The position numbers and the translations under genes are program-made. Source: an uncultured Acidimicrobiales bacterium (lineage in GTDB: Bacteria; Actinomycetota; Acidimicrobiia; Acidimicrobiales; SZUA-35). Taken from it: 37,655 nucleotides of DNA. This document shows, one piece after another, positions 28,349-37,655 of this stretch; position 1 is the first letter of the stretch; each line of letters opens with the position of its first letter. The notes under the pieces were generated by a model that searched no databases, was not told where the DNA came from, and worked only from the letters and a program-made list of their open reading frames with translations. The DNA is taken from contig CALAJQ010000043.1 in NCBI GenBank assembly GCA_937922785.1, positions 1 to 37,655 of the forward strand. Direction: 5' to 3'.

Positions 28349-29295
28349 TGAGACGAGCCCGATGTGCTTGTAATGTGGCGTCTGTGGAAGTTACTGATGT
28401 TGCCCAGGTGAACGAAGCTCTTGCTGAGCACGACTATTTGTCCGACGAAGGCCTAGCAACATCGATCTTTCTAGCAATGACCCTCGAGCGCCCGCTGTTC
28501 CTTGAAGGCGATGCCGGGGTCGGCAAAACTGAGGTCGCCAAGGCGTTGAGCCGCTGGACTGGTGGCCCCTTGATCCGTCTTCAGTGTTATGAGGGAATCG
28601 ACTCGGCGCAGGCGGTTTATGAGTGGGACTACGCGCGCCAGCTTCTGCACCTTCGTACCGCCGAAGCAACCGGTCGGGCAAATGACGCTGGTGCCAATGA
28701 GCTGGAGGCCGAGCTATACAACGAGAGGTTCCTAATTCGAAGGCCCCTCCTTGAGGCCCTGAGCCCAACTGATGGTCCAAGGCCGGTGCTCCTGATCGAC
28801 GAGATCGACCGCGCCGACGATGAGTTTGAAGCGTTTTTGCTGGAGGCTTTGAGCGACTACAGCGTGACCATTCCCGAACTGGGAACCGTTAAGGCTGAGA
28901 ACCCGCCGCTGGTTGTGTTGACCTCTAACCGCACTCGTGACGTGCATGATGCACTAAAGCGACGCTGTCTGTATCACTGGGTTGAACACCCTGACTTTGA
29001 TCGTGAGGTCGCAATCGTGTCTATGCGGGCTCCCGGTGTTAGCGAACCGTTGGCCCGACAGGTAGCAGCTCTAACTCAGATCATGCGTGAAGCCGGCCTT
29101 TACAAGCCGCCCGGCGTGTCAGAGTCGATCGATTGGGCAATGAGCCTTGCTGCATTGGGGCGTCAGGATCTAGACGAATCGATCGTCGAGGCCACCTTGG
29201 GAACCGTTCTAAAATACCGCGAGGATCAGCGCAGGGTTAAGGACAATGGTCTTGAGGGCCTTTTGGCCGCGGCGCGAACCGTTGGTGGCATCTAA
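28348..29295 (+). CDS. coxD: MoxR-family AAA ATPase, CoxD-like
   Basis: The protein of up to 315 residues is an AAA+ chaperone-like ATPase. Walker A is EGDAGVGKTEVAKAL, Walker B is VLLIDEIDRADDEFEAFLLE, and the sensor region is VVLTSNRTRDVHDALKRR. CoxD helps assemble the active site of molybdenum CO dehydrogenases. It is followed after three bases by a CoxE-type VWA gene, the usual MoxR/VWA pair. The start is uncertain: GTG at 28348, 28375 or 28384 are all in frame and none has a strong ribosome binding site. The first 12 residues of the longest form look unconserved. It lies 1.3 kb past coxM, not in the same operon. Confidence 0.85.
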   Translation: MRRARCACNVASVEVTDVAQVNEALAEHDYLSDEGLATSIFLAMTLERPLFLEGDAGVGKTEVAKALSRWTGGPLIRLQCYEGIDSAQAVYEWDYARQLLHLRTAEATGRANDAGANELEAELYNERFLIRRPLLEALSPTDGPRPVLLIDEIDRADDEFEAFLLEALSDYSVTIPELGTVKAENPPLVVLTSNRTRDVHDALKRRCLYHWVEHPDFDREVAIVSMRAPGVSEPLARQVAALTQIMREAGLYKPPGVSESIDWAMSLAALGRQDLDESIVEATLGTVLKYREDQRRVKDNGLEGLLAAARTVGGI

Positions 29296-29298
29296 AGC

Positions 29299-30468
29299 GT
29301 GAACAGAGATGCTAACGGTGCCGTTGAGCTAGCTCCGCCAATTGAGCGCCTCGCAGTTGGGTTTACTCGAGTCTTGCGTCAAGCGGGCCTCAAGGTGCCA
29401 GCCAGCGCAACAATCAACTTCACCCAAGCGCTTGGCGCTGTCGGCATGGCCGAGCGGTCCGGCCCTTATTGGGCAGGCCGGGCGACCTTAGTCAACAAGC
29501 CCGAAGACATCGACGTTTACGACCAGGCCTTCCTGGCTTACTGGGACCAAAGGGCCGGAGTCGGGTTTGTAATTGAGACGCCCCCCGATGACCAGGCCAC
29601 CCTTGCGCTCGACACCGACGACGAAGATGACGCGCCAGATGGTGATGATGACGATGAGCCAGAACAGCCCGAGGACCTTATTTCGCTGCGCTTTAGTCGG
29701 CTCGAAGTATTGGGCGAAAAGGACTTCGCCGAGTGCACCCAGGATGAGATCGCAGAGCTTTCGGTCCTTCTTGGAGCCTTGAGATTTACCACACACCAGC
29801 GCCAGAGTTTGCGTCACAAGCGGGTCAAGGGGTCCGGCGACAGAGCCGACCTGCGGCGAACCGTGCAGCTTGCGCTGAAGCACCAGGGCGAACCTATTCG
29901 CCGGTCCTTCACAAACCCAGCATCAAAGCCGCGTGCTCTGACGCTAATTCTGGACGTTTCCGGATCGATGGAGACTTACGCTCGCGCCTTGATCCGGTTT
30001 TGCCACGCAGCTGTTGTTGCGCGGAATCGAGTTGAGGTGTTTGCCCTTGGTACTCGCCTAACTCGCATCACTCGCCAGCTGTCGAACCATGACCCTGACG
30101 CTGCCATTGCTGCAGCAACCCCCGAAGTTGCTGACTGGTCAGGTGGCACCCGCCTGGGTGATGCCATCGGCGAGTTCAACAACGAATGGGGCGTGAAAGG
30201 GATGGCCCGCGGGGGAGTTGTGGTCATACTTAGTGACGGATGGGACCGAGGCGAACCCGAAATTCTGGGTGAACAAATGGAGCGACTCCATCGGGTAACT
30301 CATGAGCTCATCTGGGTTAACCCGCTTAAGGCTTCCCCTGGCTACGCACCGCTGGCAGCTGGTATGGCTGCGGCGTATCCACATCTAGACAAGTTTGTCT
30401 CAGGGCACAGCTACAACTCCTTGGCTGATTTGGCCATGCTGCTCGCTGGCTCAACACTTCGGAACTAA
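29299..30468 (+). CDS. coxE: VWA-domain protein, CoxE-like
   Basis: The 389-residue protein belongs to the CoxE family that pairs with CoxD-type ATPases. A central acidic segment (about residues 108-130, Asp/Glu-rich) precedes RFTTHQRQSLRHKRV. The VWA domain follows with the metal site DVSGSM (about 217-222) and GTRLGDAI, then VVILSDGWDRGEP. The start GTG 29299 comes right after the coxD stop. Its TAA stop overlaps the stop of the convergent membrane protein gene, with no terminator between. Its client in this window is presumably the CoxSLM enzyme (inference). Confidence 0.88.
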   Translation: MNRDANGAVELAPPIERLAVGFTRVLRQAGLKVPASATINFTQALGAVGMAERSGPYWAGRATLVNKPEDIDVYDQAFLAYWDQRAGVGFVIETPPDDQATLALDTDDEDDAPDGDDDDEPEQPEDLISLRFSRLEVLGEKDFAECTQDEIAELSVLLGALRFTTHQRQSLRHKRVKGSGDRADLRRTVQLALKHQGEPIRRSFTNPASKPRALTLILDVSGSMETYARALIRFCHAAVVARNRVEVFALGTRLTRITRQLSNHDPDAAIAAATPEVADWSGGTRLGDAIGEFNNEWGVKGMARGGVVVILSDGWDRGEPEILGEQMERLHRVTHELIWVNPLKASPGYAPLAAGMAAAYPHLDKFVSGHSYNSLADLAMLLAGSTLRN

Positions 30469-32195
30469 CGCACCCGCTCGTAAGAAGTCACTAGCACCAC
30501 TCGAGTGTGTTCGAAGAAGACAAGTTCTTCACTTGTCCTGGCAGCAAAGCCTTCAAACTCTATTGGCCCGTCGAACACGTTGCCTATGTAGGCAAACGAG
30601 TCGAACTCGGCCAGTTCGATTATGGCCAGCGCTTTCGCTCGCTGTTCAACACCTTCGGCTGCCAGCCAATTCTCCGAAACTCCAACCGGTCCGGCTTCTC
30701 GCGCCAAGAAAGGGTCATCAAAGATCAGGGCCGACTCAGGCCGATTGGCAAGAGCTTGGGATGCTTCGGCGAACCCATGAGTTCGTTGATGCAAGAACGT
30801 GACACCAATCAAAGTCATTGCCGCCCCGGCGACTACCAGGGATTTGACCCATCGATGCAACTTGGGACCAAGGATTGACCTTTGGCTCATGGCATATGCC
30901 ACGAGCAGCAATCCAGTTGGCAGGATGTATCGGCCGCCCCACTGCGGCGCTGCGGCCCGTGTGTATTGGAATGACCAAACCAGAGGAAGGGGGGCGAGGG
31001 CAAGAACAGCAATAAGACGTTCGTTGTTCAGCCAAAGAAGCGCTAAGCCAGCACCTGCAAGTGGAGCGGCAGCCAGCATGCCTGACACAAAGCCCGGGCC
31101 AAAGGCAATCAGCCGCAACAACAGCGCAAGTGAAGCCACGCCCAGCAAAGCGACCGGGCGCGTCAACTCGGTCGATCTGACGTGGCTTACCGTTGCCCAG
31201 ACCAAGCCGACCGCCACCATGGCTGCAAGCAGCAGGGCGCTCCAGTGCACGTGATCGACCGGCGAAGCGAAGGTGATCAGCGCCTCAGACAGCCGAAGTG
31301 AGATTCCTGAATCGGCGGTGCCGGAAAGAGTTCCGACGGATCGAGAGGTTCGAGCTGTTTCATCGAGGACAGCTTTCTCAAGGGCCACATTTGCGCCCAA
31401 CATCAGCAGCGTTCCCACTGCCATGGCCACGCACGGCCCTAACCATGACACCAGCGATCGATCTCGCTTTCGTAGCGTCGCAAACAAAACGACACCGGCA
31501 ATGAAGCCATATATCAGCGCTTCTTGCCTCATGTTTGCGGCGAATCCGAATCCGATTCCCGATCCAAACGCGCTTGCGAGTTCGGCTCGGCCGGTCTGCA
31601 CTTGCGCGCTCAGGACCTTCAGCACCAGCACGAAGGACCAGCCCATGGCGGCCAGGCCAAGGCTGTGTTCCCAAAAGTCGAGCGCATAAATTGCCACGGG
31701 AGTACTTAGGCCGACAACCCATACAGCGGGCCAACTATCTGCGGCACCCATTTGTACGCTCAGGCGCCCGGCAGCCAGAGCGGCCAGAACCGAGCCAAGC
31801 ATCGGCAAGATCAGAACCGCTTTCTCACCTCCGAGGTCCCAAAGTGGTCTTGCCGCAATGATCATGGGCAATGAGGTCACCTGAATCCAACTGTCACCTC
31901 GCCGAGTCGTGCCAAAGTACGGATGAAGGTCGCCTTCGGGATCCCATGACTCTGCCCAATACCCAATATCAGGTGACCAGTCTTGGTTGTGAGACATCAC
32001 TGCAACCGTGGCTGCTTTGCCTCCGGTGTCAGAACCCATGTAGCCGCCAGGGTCAAGCAACAAAGCGGCGCACATGTAAACCCCAAGCAAGACAATGGCC
32101 GACAGCCAGCTTGGAACCACCCGCCCGGCCGCTGCCGTTGGCTGCGTGTGAGCGCGTTGTTCCAGGAGCGCGTCGGCGTTGGCCATAACCATGGG
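30465..32195 (-). CDS. Polytopic membrane protein, possible GT-C-type glycosyltransferase
   Basis: The protein of about 576 residues has many hydrophobic helices (roughly ten) and a short soluble C-terminus. An early periplasmic-loop motif GGYMGSDTGGKAA and the overall layout resemble lipid-linked-sugar glycosyltransferases of the GT-C fold, but no clear family signature is seen. The frame stays open upstream to 32402, but that N-terminal stretch of about 70 residues lies antisense to the next gene and is low complexity. ATG 32195 (or 32189) is a better start. A similar kind of membrane gene lies divergently next door, so the two may act together. Confidence 0.6.
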   Translation of the reverse strand, partial: PMVMANADALLEQRAHTQPTAAAGRVVPSWLSAIVLLGVYMCAALLLDPGGYMGSDTGGKAATVAVMSHNQDWSPDIGYWAESWDPEGDLHPYFGTTRRGDSWIQVTSLPMIIAARPLWDLGGEKAVLILPMLGSVLAALAAGRLSVQMGAADSWPAVWVVGLSTPVAIYALDFWEHSLGLAAMGWSFVLVLKVLSAQVQTGRAELASAFGSGIGFGFAANMRQEALIYGFIAGVVLFATLRKRDRSLVSWLGPCVAMAVGTLLMLGANVALEKAVLDETARTSRSVGTLSGTADSGISLRLSEALITFASPVDHVHWSALLLAAMVAVGLVWATVSHVRSTELTRPVALLGVASLALLLRLIAFGPGFVSGMLAAAPLAGAGLALLWLNNERLIAVLALAPLPLVWSFQYTRAAAPQWGGRYILPTGLLLVAYAMSQRSILGPKLHRWVKSLVVAGAAMTLIGVTFLHQRTHGFAEASQALANRPESALIFDDPFLAREAGPVGVSENWLAAEGVEQRAKALAIIELAEFDSFAYIGNVFDGPIEFEGFAARTSEELVFFEHTRVVLVTSYERVR

Positions 32196-32298
32196 TACCA
32201 ATCGGCCTCGAGTCCGATTGGTTGAGTGGGGGCTGGGGTTCTGGGAGGCTGGGGTTCTGGGAGGCTCAGTACTGGGGGCCTTTGGCCGATAGAGCGCC
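32196..32298. repeat. Divergent intergenic region with a 16-bp tandem repeat
   Basis: This 103-base gap between two divergent membrane protein genes holds two exact copies of GGCTGGGGTTCTGGGA (32231-32246 and 32247-32262). It presumably contains both promoters. I could not pick out clear -10 and -35 boxes. Confidence 0.6.
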
Positions 32299-33315
32299 AT
32301 GGCCCTGGCGCGCTTTTCGGACGACGAGCTGCGCGTAATTACGTGGCTGATGGTGGTCGTTTTCAGCTTGTTGACCTTCGCCGTGCCCCTGACTTCGGGC
32401 AACGAGGTAGACGTAGACGAGCTTGTCTATGTGCAAACTCTTGAATCAATGCAGGAGGGGCAGGGCTACTACCCAGCGATGCGTGATGCCCTGATCGCTA
32501 AAGAAGGAGCGCCACCCACCCAGATCAGGTCCTTCCGCACGCCGGTTGTTTTTTGGCTCCTGGCCATGGTTCCTAGTGGCCTTTGGCATCTGGCAGCACT
32601 GGTTCCTTTCGCCGCAAGCATCGGTTTAAGTGTTCCTACTGCCAAACCATTTGGTTCGCGAGCGGCGTTGATTGCAGTCGCAGGGGTCGGAACTATGGCT
32701 GTTGCTTACAGCAATCATCTTTATCTCCACGCCGAGGTGTGGGCCCTGCCATCAATCCTGGGCGGTCTGTTGGCTTTGAGGAATAACAAGGCCTACTCCC
32801 CTTGGCTCCTCGCCTTTGGCCTGGCAACACGAGAGCTGTACGCAGTGCTGTTTGGAGTCTGCATGGTTTATGACTGGCTTAGAAACTCTTCATACCGACG
32901 TCACTGGTTGGGTGCCGGGGCATCGGTTTCGATGTTTGGGTTGATTCACGCAAACCGAGCGGCCGACTTCGTGGCTGAAACGGGTTATGAGGCGCCCTTT
33001 GGCAACGAAAAGCTGAACCCGACGTTTGTGTTCTCTGCGATTAGTCCCGGTGTTGGGTGGTTGAGCTGGACACTGGGTGTTGCGATTGTTGTGTTCGGCG
33101 CCTTTGGGCTCGCTCGAGTCATCAAATCAGACCCGATCGCTCCGTTAGTGGCGGCACACGTAATGTTGATGTTGCCGGTCACACTGGTTTTGGGTCGGGT
33201 CTATTGGGGCTACACGTTTGTTCCACTCCTGGCCCTTTACGTGGCTGCGGTGCCACCCACCCGACAGCTATCGGACCTACAGTCATCTAAGGCCAAGCAG
33301 CTAGCTGGGCTCTAA
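32299..33315 (+). CDS. Polytopic membrane protein, possible GT-C-type glycosyltransferase
   Basis: The 338-residue protein has about eight hydrophobic helices. Just after the first helix comes NEVDVDELVYVQTLESM, whose Asp/Glu-rich loop resembles the acidic first-loop motif of GT-C glycosyltransferases. FRTPVVFWLLAMVP and YLHAEVWALPS follow. It is shorter than typical family members (about 400-550). The substrate is unknown. The ATG at 32299 has no strong ribosome binding site. The CPBP gene begins 13 bases after its stop. Confidence 0.6.
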   Translation: MALARFSDDELRVITWLMVVVFSLLTFAVPLTSGNEVDVDELVYVQTLESMQEGQGYYPAMRDALIAKEGAPPTQIRSFRTPVVFWLLAMVPSGLWHLAALVPFAASIGLSVPTAKPFGSRAALIAVAGVGTMAVAYSNHLYLHAEVWALPSILGGLLALRNNKAYSPWLLAFGLATRELYAVLFGVCMVYDWLRNSSYRRHWLGAGASVSMFGLIHANRAADFVAETGYEAPFGNEKLNPTFVFSAISPGVGWLSWTLGVAIVVFGAFGLARVIKSDPIAPLVAAHVMLMLPVTLVLGRVYWGYTFVPLLALYVAAVPPTRQLSDLQSSKAKQLAGL

Positions 33316-33328
33316 ACCGAGATACCTC

Positions 33329-34303
33329 ATGACTCCTGGCTTCCCCACTAACGGTCCTCCTGGCAACGACTTGCCCAGAACTGGTCCCGCGTCCGCACCG
33401 CCGACGTCCCCGCCAACCTTTAGCCCTGGCGTAGCTCCTGGATATGTGCCCGGTCCGCCTACGGCCCCGCCCTCAGGCTCTTTGCCGCCACCAACCACTG
33501 GGCCCTTTGACCCGACGGTCGCTCAGTTTCAGCCGTCATCAGCAGATTCGCGCAACAAGGTCCGACCATGGTGGGGTCTGGGTGATGTGTTCCTTGGCGT
33601 CGGCTTCATTTTGCTGTTGGCCATAATTGGCATGGTGGCTGCGCTGTTTATTGGCGCTGCAACCGGTGAGTTTGAGCTGGATTTGGAAACCTTTGGCGGA
33701 GATGAACTTGCTACAAGCGGCCTGGTAATCGTCATCGGTGGAGGCGCCCAGCAGCTTGGTCAGTTCTTGTGGCCATTGATCGTTGGACGGTGGAAGGGCT
33801 TTGGAGCGGCGAAAGACTTCGGATTTCGGTTCAAGCTGGTCGATTTGCCTCTCGGCATCGCCACTGGCGTGGTTGCCCTCATTAGTGCCGGCCTCATCAA
33901 TTTTGGTTTGTCGTGGCTACTTGGAATCGATCCAGAAGCTGCTGACAACACCGGCTTTCTAACCGACAACACTGATAGTCCCTGGATCTGGGGTTTGGTG
34001 TTTATTACCGTAATCGGCGCGCCTTTCTCTGAAGAACTCCTCTTCCGAGGACTGCTGCTTCGGGCATTGGAGAAACGCGCCACCTGGGTCTCTGGTCTGG
34101 TTGGCTCGTCAATCATCTTTGCGCTGGTGCATTACCAACCTGGGATGGGCCGCAGCGAACTTGCCGTATTGCTCATCGCGATCGGCGCAGCCGGAACACT
34201 CTTTGGGGCAATTGCAATCAAGACAGGCCGACTTGGAGCTCCGATAATCGGTCACATGTTATTCAACGGAGCTGCGGTACTGTCGATCCTGGCCACCCAG
34301 TAG
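33329..34303 (+). CDS. CPBP-family intramembrane metalloprotease
   Basis: The 324-residue protein starts with a Pro-rich, low-complexity region of about 75 residues, likely cytoplasmic. About six to eight transmembrane helices follow. The three CPBP (Abi) motifs are all present: EE-xxx-R in FSEELLFRGLLLRAL, F-xxx-H in FALVHYQPG, and H-xxx-N in IGHMLFNGAA. These bind the metal in type II CAAX-protease-like enzymes. Targets are unknown. It starts 13 bases after the upstream membrane gene and ends before the rpsL promoter. Confidence 0.88.
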   Translation: MTPGFPTNGPPGNDLPRTGPASAPPTSPPTFSPGVAPGYVPGPPTAPPSGSLPPPTTGPFDPTVAQFQPSSADSRNKVRPWWGLGDVFLGVGFILLLAIIGMVAALFIGAATGEFELDLETFGGDELATSGLVIVIGGGAQQLGQFLWPLIVGRWKGFGAAKDFGFRFKLVDLPLGIATGVVALISAGLINFGLSWLLGIDPEAADNTGFLTDNTDSPWIWGLVFITVIGAPFSEELLFRGLLLRALEKRATWVSGLVGSSIIFALVHYQPGMGRSELAVLLIAIGAAGTLFGAIAIKTGRLGAPIIGHMLFNGAAVLSILATQ

Positions 34304-34331
34304 AGCCGACACTCGAACAATCCGATAGTCG

Positions 34332-34360
34332 TTGTGATCGCCATCGACCCCCCGTAGGCT
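34332..34360 (+). promoter_or_regulatory. Probable promoter of the str operon
   Basis: TTGTGA (34332-34337) and TAGGCT (34355-34360) are 17 bases apart. The predicted start, near 34367, gives a 100-base leader to rpsL, close to the leader length predicted for rpoB. CGACCC/GGGTCG (34345-34350, 34364-34369) forms an inverted repeat around the -10 box. Confidence 0.5.
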
Positions 34361-34466
34361 TGTGGGTCGGTCTTAGGCCGAGGTGCCCGCGTGCGTCTCC
34401 ACATCGCCCAAGGCTGAAATATCCGTCTCCAGTCTTCTTAGAGGACAGGACACCTAAAGGTTTTGT

Positions 34467-34835
34467 ATGCCCACAATTCAGCAGTTGGTCCGCAAGGGTC
34501 GTCAAACAAAAACCAAGAAGGCTAAGACACCAGCCCTCAATGGTTCACCTCAACGGCGTGGGGTATGCACTCGCGTGTACACCGCTACACCAAAGAAGCC
34601 AAACTCCGCTCTGCGTAAGGTCGCCCGTGTGCGTCTAACCAGCGGTATTGAGGTGACTGCTTACATTCCTGGTGAAGGCCACAACCTTCAGGAGCACTCA
34701 ATTGTTCTTGTTCGCGGTGGCCGTGTGAAGGACCTTCCAGGTGTCCGTTACAAGATCGTTCGAGGAACTCTCGATACCGCCGGTGTCCGAGACCGCAAGC
34801 AGGCCCGTAGCCGCTACGGCGTAAAGAAGGACTAG
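34467..34835 (+). CDS. rpsL: 30S ribosomal protein S12
   Basis: S12 lies at the decoding centre and controls accuracy. The 122-residue sequence is highly conserved: [11 protein letters not shown] with Lys43 and Lys44, and [12 protein letters not shown] with Lys88 and Asp89. Lys43 and Lys88 are the usual streptomycin-sensitive residues, and Asp89 is the residue methylthiolated in some bacteria. ATG 34467 follows AAAGG. rpsG follows after 5 bases. Confidence 0.99.
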   Translation: MPTIQQLVRKGRQTKTKKAKTPALNGSPQRRGVCTRVYTATPKKPNSALRKVARVRLTSGIEVTAYIPGEGHNLQEHSIVLVRGGRVKDLPGVRYKIVRGTLDTAGVRDRKQARSRYGVKKD

Positions 34836-34840
34836 TAGTT

Positions 34841-35311
34841 ATGCCACGTAAAGGCCCCGCTCCCCGTAACGAGCTTCTGCCCGACCCAGTGCACCGCAGT
34901 GTCCTGGTTACCCAGTTCATCAACAAGGTTCTTCTTGATGGCAAGAAGACAACGGCAGAGCGCATTGTTTACACCGCTCTAGACATCGTTGCTGAAAAGA
35001 CTGGTGGCGATGCTGTCGCAACACTTAAGCGAGCCGTCGAAAACGTTCGTCCACAGCTCGAGGTCCGCAGCCGCCGTGTTGGTGGCGCCACCTACCAGGT
35101 GCCAGTAGAGGTTCGTCCTCGTCGGGCAACAACTTTGGCCGTCCGCTGGATGGTTACTTTCTCCCGTGCTCGTCGTGAGCGCACTATGGCGGAACGTCTA
35201 GCGAATGAAATTCTGGACGCATCTAACGGTATTGGCGCATCGGCCAAGCGTCGTGAAGATCTGCACAAAATGGCCGAGTCCAACAAGGCGTTCGCCCACT
35301 ACCGCTGGTAG
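34841..35311 (+). CDS. rpsG: 30S ribosomal protein S7
   Basis: S7 nucleates assembly of the 30S head and lines the E site. The 156-residue protein contains [54 protein letters not shown] and [12 protein letters not shown], all typical. The length is normal for bacteria. It is the second gene of the str operon, 51 bases before fusA. Confidence 0.99.
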   Translation: MPRKGPAPRNELLPDPVHRSVLVTQFINKVLLDGKKTTAERIVYTALDIVAEKTGGDAVATLKRAVENVRPQLEVRSRRVGGATYQVPVEVRPRRATTLAVRWMVTFSRARRERTMAERLANEILDASNGIGASAKRREDLHKMAESNKAFAHYRW

Positions 35312-35362
35312 TGCGCGAAACTAACCTGGTTCGCGTAAAGCACCGTTTAGAGGAACTAAGAA

Positions 35363-37459
35363 ATGTCTAGACCAACTCCACTTGAGCGCTACCGCAATAT
35401 CGGCATCATGGCCCATATTGACGCTGGCAAGACCACCACAACCGAGCGCATCCTTTTCTACACCGGTAAGAACTACAAAATCGGTGAAGTTCACGACGGC
35501 GGCGCCACCATGGACTGGATGGAACAAGAGCAGGAGCGTGGCATCACGATTACCTCTGCGGCCACCACTTGCTTCTGGAAAGACCACCGAATCAACATCA
35601 TTGACACCCCTGGCCACGTTGACTTCACCGTTGAAGTAGAGCGTTCATTGCGCGTACTCGATGGCGCAGTTGCTGTGTTCGACGGGGTGGCCGGTGTTGA
35701 ACCTCAGACCGAGACTGTCTGGCGCCAGGCCGACAAGTACGGCGTTCCTCGCATGTGCTTTGTTAACAAGCTTGACCGAACTGGTGCTGACTTCTACTTC
35801 TGTTTAGACACCATAAAGGAACGTCTTACCAACGACGTTGCAGTAATCCAGCTTCCCATTGGCATCGAAATGGACTTCCTGGGCGTCGTTGACCTCATCC
35901 AGATGAAGGCACTTGTATGGCCTCCAACCACAGATGAGAAGGATCTCGGCGCAACCTATGAGGTTGTCGATATTCCTGCCGAATACGAAGATAAGGCAAA
36001 CGAATATCGTGAGCTTCTTGTTGAGGCTATTGCCGGCACCGATGATGACCTAATGGAGAAGTACCTCGGTGACGAGGCAATCTCCAACGACGAACTTCAG
36101 GCTGCTCTTCGTCGGGCAACCATTGACAACAAACTTGTTCCGATTCTTTGCGGTACTGCGTTCAAGAACAAGGGCGTTCAGCCGTTGCTTGACAACGTCA
36201 TCAACTATCTCCCCTCGCCACTTGACCTGCCCGACATTGAAGGCACCGCTCTAAAGGGCGGCGATCCAATGACCCGCAAGGCCGACGACGATGCGCCGTT
36301 CTCAGCGCTTGCTTTCAAGATCATGTCTGCCCCCAACGTGGGCAAGCTTGCATACTTCCGGGTCTACTCAGGCTCATTGGGCAAGGGCGATCAGGTTTTG
36401 AACACCCGGACTGGCTCCAAGGAGCGCATGGGTCGTTTGCTTGAGATGCACGCCAACAAACAGGAAGATCGTGATCTCGCTATGACCGGCGACATCATGG
36501 CTGCCATCGGCATGAAGAACGTCCGCACCGGTGACACCCTCACTGACGCCTCCAACGCCATTGTGTTGGAGAACCTCACTTTCCCTGACCCCGTTATTCA
36601 CGTGGCGGTAGAGCCCAAGACTAAGGCCGACCAAGACAAGATGGCCAAGGCTCTCATGTCATTGTCAGAAGAAGACCCGACCTTCACGGTTCACACCGAC
36701 GAAGACACCGGACAAACAATCATTGCCGGAATGGGCGAGCTTCACCTTGAGGTTCTTGTAGATCGCATGCTTCGCGAGTTCCGAGTAGACGCAACTGTGG
36801 GTAAGCCACAGGTCGCCTACCGCGAGACCATCATGAACACGGTGGAGAAAGACTCCTACACCCACAAGAAGCAAACTGGTGGTTCGGGTCAGTACGCGGA
36901 AATCACCATCATGATGGAGCCATCGGGCCCCGGTGGCGGTTATGAGTTCGTAGACAAGATCACTGGTGGACGTATTCCTAAGGAATACATCCCTTCAGTA
37001 AGTCACGGCATCGAAGACGCCATGACAACCGGTGTTCTTGCCGGTTTCCCCACAGTTGATGTTCGAGTGACCTTGCTTGATGGCAAGTACCACGACGTTG
37101 ACTCGTCTGAAATGGCATTCAAGATTGCTGGAACCATGGCGTTCAAGCAGGTTGCCAAGAAGGCAAAACCAATTCTCCTAGAGCCAGTTATGGCTGTAGA
37201 AGTAGTAACCCCTGAAGACTACATGGGCGATGTGATCGGCGACCTTAACTCTCGCCGTGGTCGCGTCGGCCAGATGGAAGCCCGGGGTAACAACCAGGTA
37301 GTAAGTGCAAATGTCCCTCTTTCAGAGATGTTCGGTTACTCAACCGACCTTCGCTCAAAGACTCAGGGTCGAGCAACTTACACCATGCAATTTGATAGCT
37401 ACCAACAAACTCCCGGCAACGTTCAAGAAGACATTGTCAAGCGCATCCGGGGCGAGTGA
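35363..37459 (+). CDS. fusA: Elongation factor G
   Basis: EF-G drives translocation on the ribosome using GTP. At 698 residues it is full length. G motifs are [15 protein letters not shown] (P-loop, about residues 17-31), [19 protein letters not shown] and NKLDRTGAD. Domains II to V follow ([12 protein letters not shown], then [20 protein letters not shown]). The start ATG 35363 has GAGGAA upstream. tuf follows after 55 bases, as in the classic str operon. Confidence 0.99.
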   Translation: MSRPTPLERYRNIGIMAHIDAGKTTTTERILFYTGKNYKIGEVHDGGATMDWMEQEQERGITITSAATTCFWKDHRINIIDTPGHVDFTVEVERSLRVLDGAVAVFDGVAGVEPQTETVWRQADKYGVPRMCFVNKLDRTGADFYFCLDTIKERLTNDVAVIQLPIGIEMDFLGVVDLIQMKALVWPPTTDEKDLGATYEVVDIPAEYEDKANEYRELLVEAIAGTDDDLMEKYLGDEAISNDELQAALRRATIDNKLVPILCGTAFKNKGVQPLLDNVINYLPSPLDLPDIEGTALKGGDPMTRKADDDAPFSALAFKIMSAPNVGKLAYFRVYSGSLGKGDQVLNTRTGSKERMGRLLEMHANKQEDRDLAMTGDIMAAIGMKNVRTGDTLTDASNAIVLENLTFPDPVIHVAVEPKTKADQDKMAKALMSLSEEDPTFTVHTDEDTGQTIIAGMGELHLEVLVDRMLREFRVDATVGKPQVAYRETIMNTVEKDSYTHKKQTGGSGQYAEITIMMEPSGPGGGYEFVDKITGGRIPKEYIPSVSHGIEDAMTTGVLAGFPTVDVRVTLLDGKYHDVDSSEMAFKIAGTMAFKQVAKKAKPILLEPVMAVEVVTPEDYMGDVIGDLNSRRGRVGQMEARGNNQVVSANVPLSEMFGYSTDLRSKTQGRATYTMQFDSYQQTPGNVQEDIVKRIRGE

Positions 37460-37514
37460 ACCACTAGATAACCCGAGAACAGCTCGTTCCGGAAACTGAA
37501 AGGACTTGACCGCT

Positions 37515-37655
37515 ATGGCCAAGGCAAAATTTGAGCGTACGAAGCCTCACGTGAATGTGGGGACTATGGGTCATATTGATCATGGTAAGACGACGTTGAC
37601 TGCGGCGATTACTAAGGTTTTGTCTGATCGTGTTGCTGGTAATGATGCGACTGCG
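37515..37655 (+). CDS. tuf: Elongation factor Tu, first 47 codons (partial, 3' end outside window)
   Basis: The ATG at 37515 follows GAAAGGA. The translation [20 protein letters not shown], then [16 protein letters not shown], is the EF-Tu N-terminus with its GTP-binding P-loop (GHIDHGKT). None of its 7 threonines uses ACC, and from codon 13 to the window end no codon ends in C, in sharp contrast to fusA just upstream. The same bias occurs in the tuf fragment at the window start, so these are probably two copies of one gene kept alike by gene conversion. Confidence 0.98.
   Translation, partial: MAKAKFERTKPHVNVGTMGHIDHGKTTLTAAITKVLSDRVAGNDATA

Noticed and set aside
32196-32402. 69-residue N-terminal extension of the minus-strand membrane protein
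   Set aside because: It is antisense to the start of the divergent membrane protein and of low complexity. ATG 32195 is a better start.

Overview
The window is about 37.7 kb of bacterial chromosome carrying the RNA polymerase/ribosomal protein region plus an accessory block. Gene order (tRNA-Trp, secE, nusG, rplK, rplA, rplJ, rplL, rpoB, rpoC, then rpsL, rpsG, fusA, tuf), an ECF sigma/zinc anti-sigma pair, an OmpATb-like BON/OmpA protein, a CO-dehydrogenase-type operon and moderate GC point to an actinobacterium. Acidimicrobiia is my best guess from gene content; no search was run. The window begins in the 3' end of one tuf gene and stops in the 5' end of another, so it is probably an assembly contig that broke at two near-identical tuf copies.

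Layout. 1-241: tuf C-terminus, then a strong terminator and a ~105-bp palindromic repeat. 691-1621: ECF sigma factor and anti-sigma factor. 1653-5909: tRNA-Trp, secE, an unusual YegP-NusG fusion, L11, L1, L10 with a long acidic tail, and L7/L12, closed by a textbook terminator. 6091-8860: a translationally coupled operon of a BON/OmpA membrane protein, a membrane-anchored helix-hairpin-helix protein and a crotonase. 9045-16824: rpoB promoter and leader, rpoB and rpoC; the second zinc site of beta-prime has lost all four cysteines. 16914-23185: small metabolic genes (two methyltransferases, a HAD phosphatase, a GNAT acetyltransferase, an AlaA-type aminotransferase, an alpha/beta hydrolase) and a YunG-like gene overlapping a MerR/sliding-clamp fusion gene. 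23375-27015: coxS-coxL-coxM of the form II type (AYRGAGR active-site loop, S-L-M order). 27079-30468: a Trm11-like methyltransferase on the minus strand, the second copy of the palindromic repeat, and coxD/coxE-type MoxR ATPase and VWA genes. 30465-34303: two divergent polytopic membrane proteins and a CPBP protease. 34332-37655: str operon promoter, rpsL, rpsG, fusA, tuf.

How the parts work together. Most of the window builds the transcription and translation machinery. The cox genes encode a molybdenum hydroxylase, with coxD/coxE as probable maturation factors placed nearby but not in the same operon. A 9-3-9 palindrome lies between the yunG/merR-clamp pair and coxS and could control both directions. 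The least ordinary features are the NusG fusion, the zinc-site loss in beta-prime, the MerR-clamp fusion with its operator, and the duplicated four-unit palindromic element.
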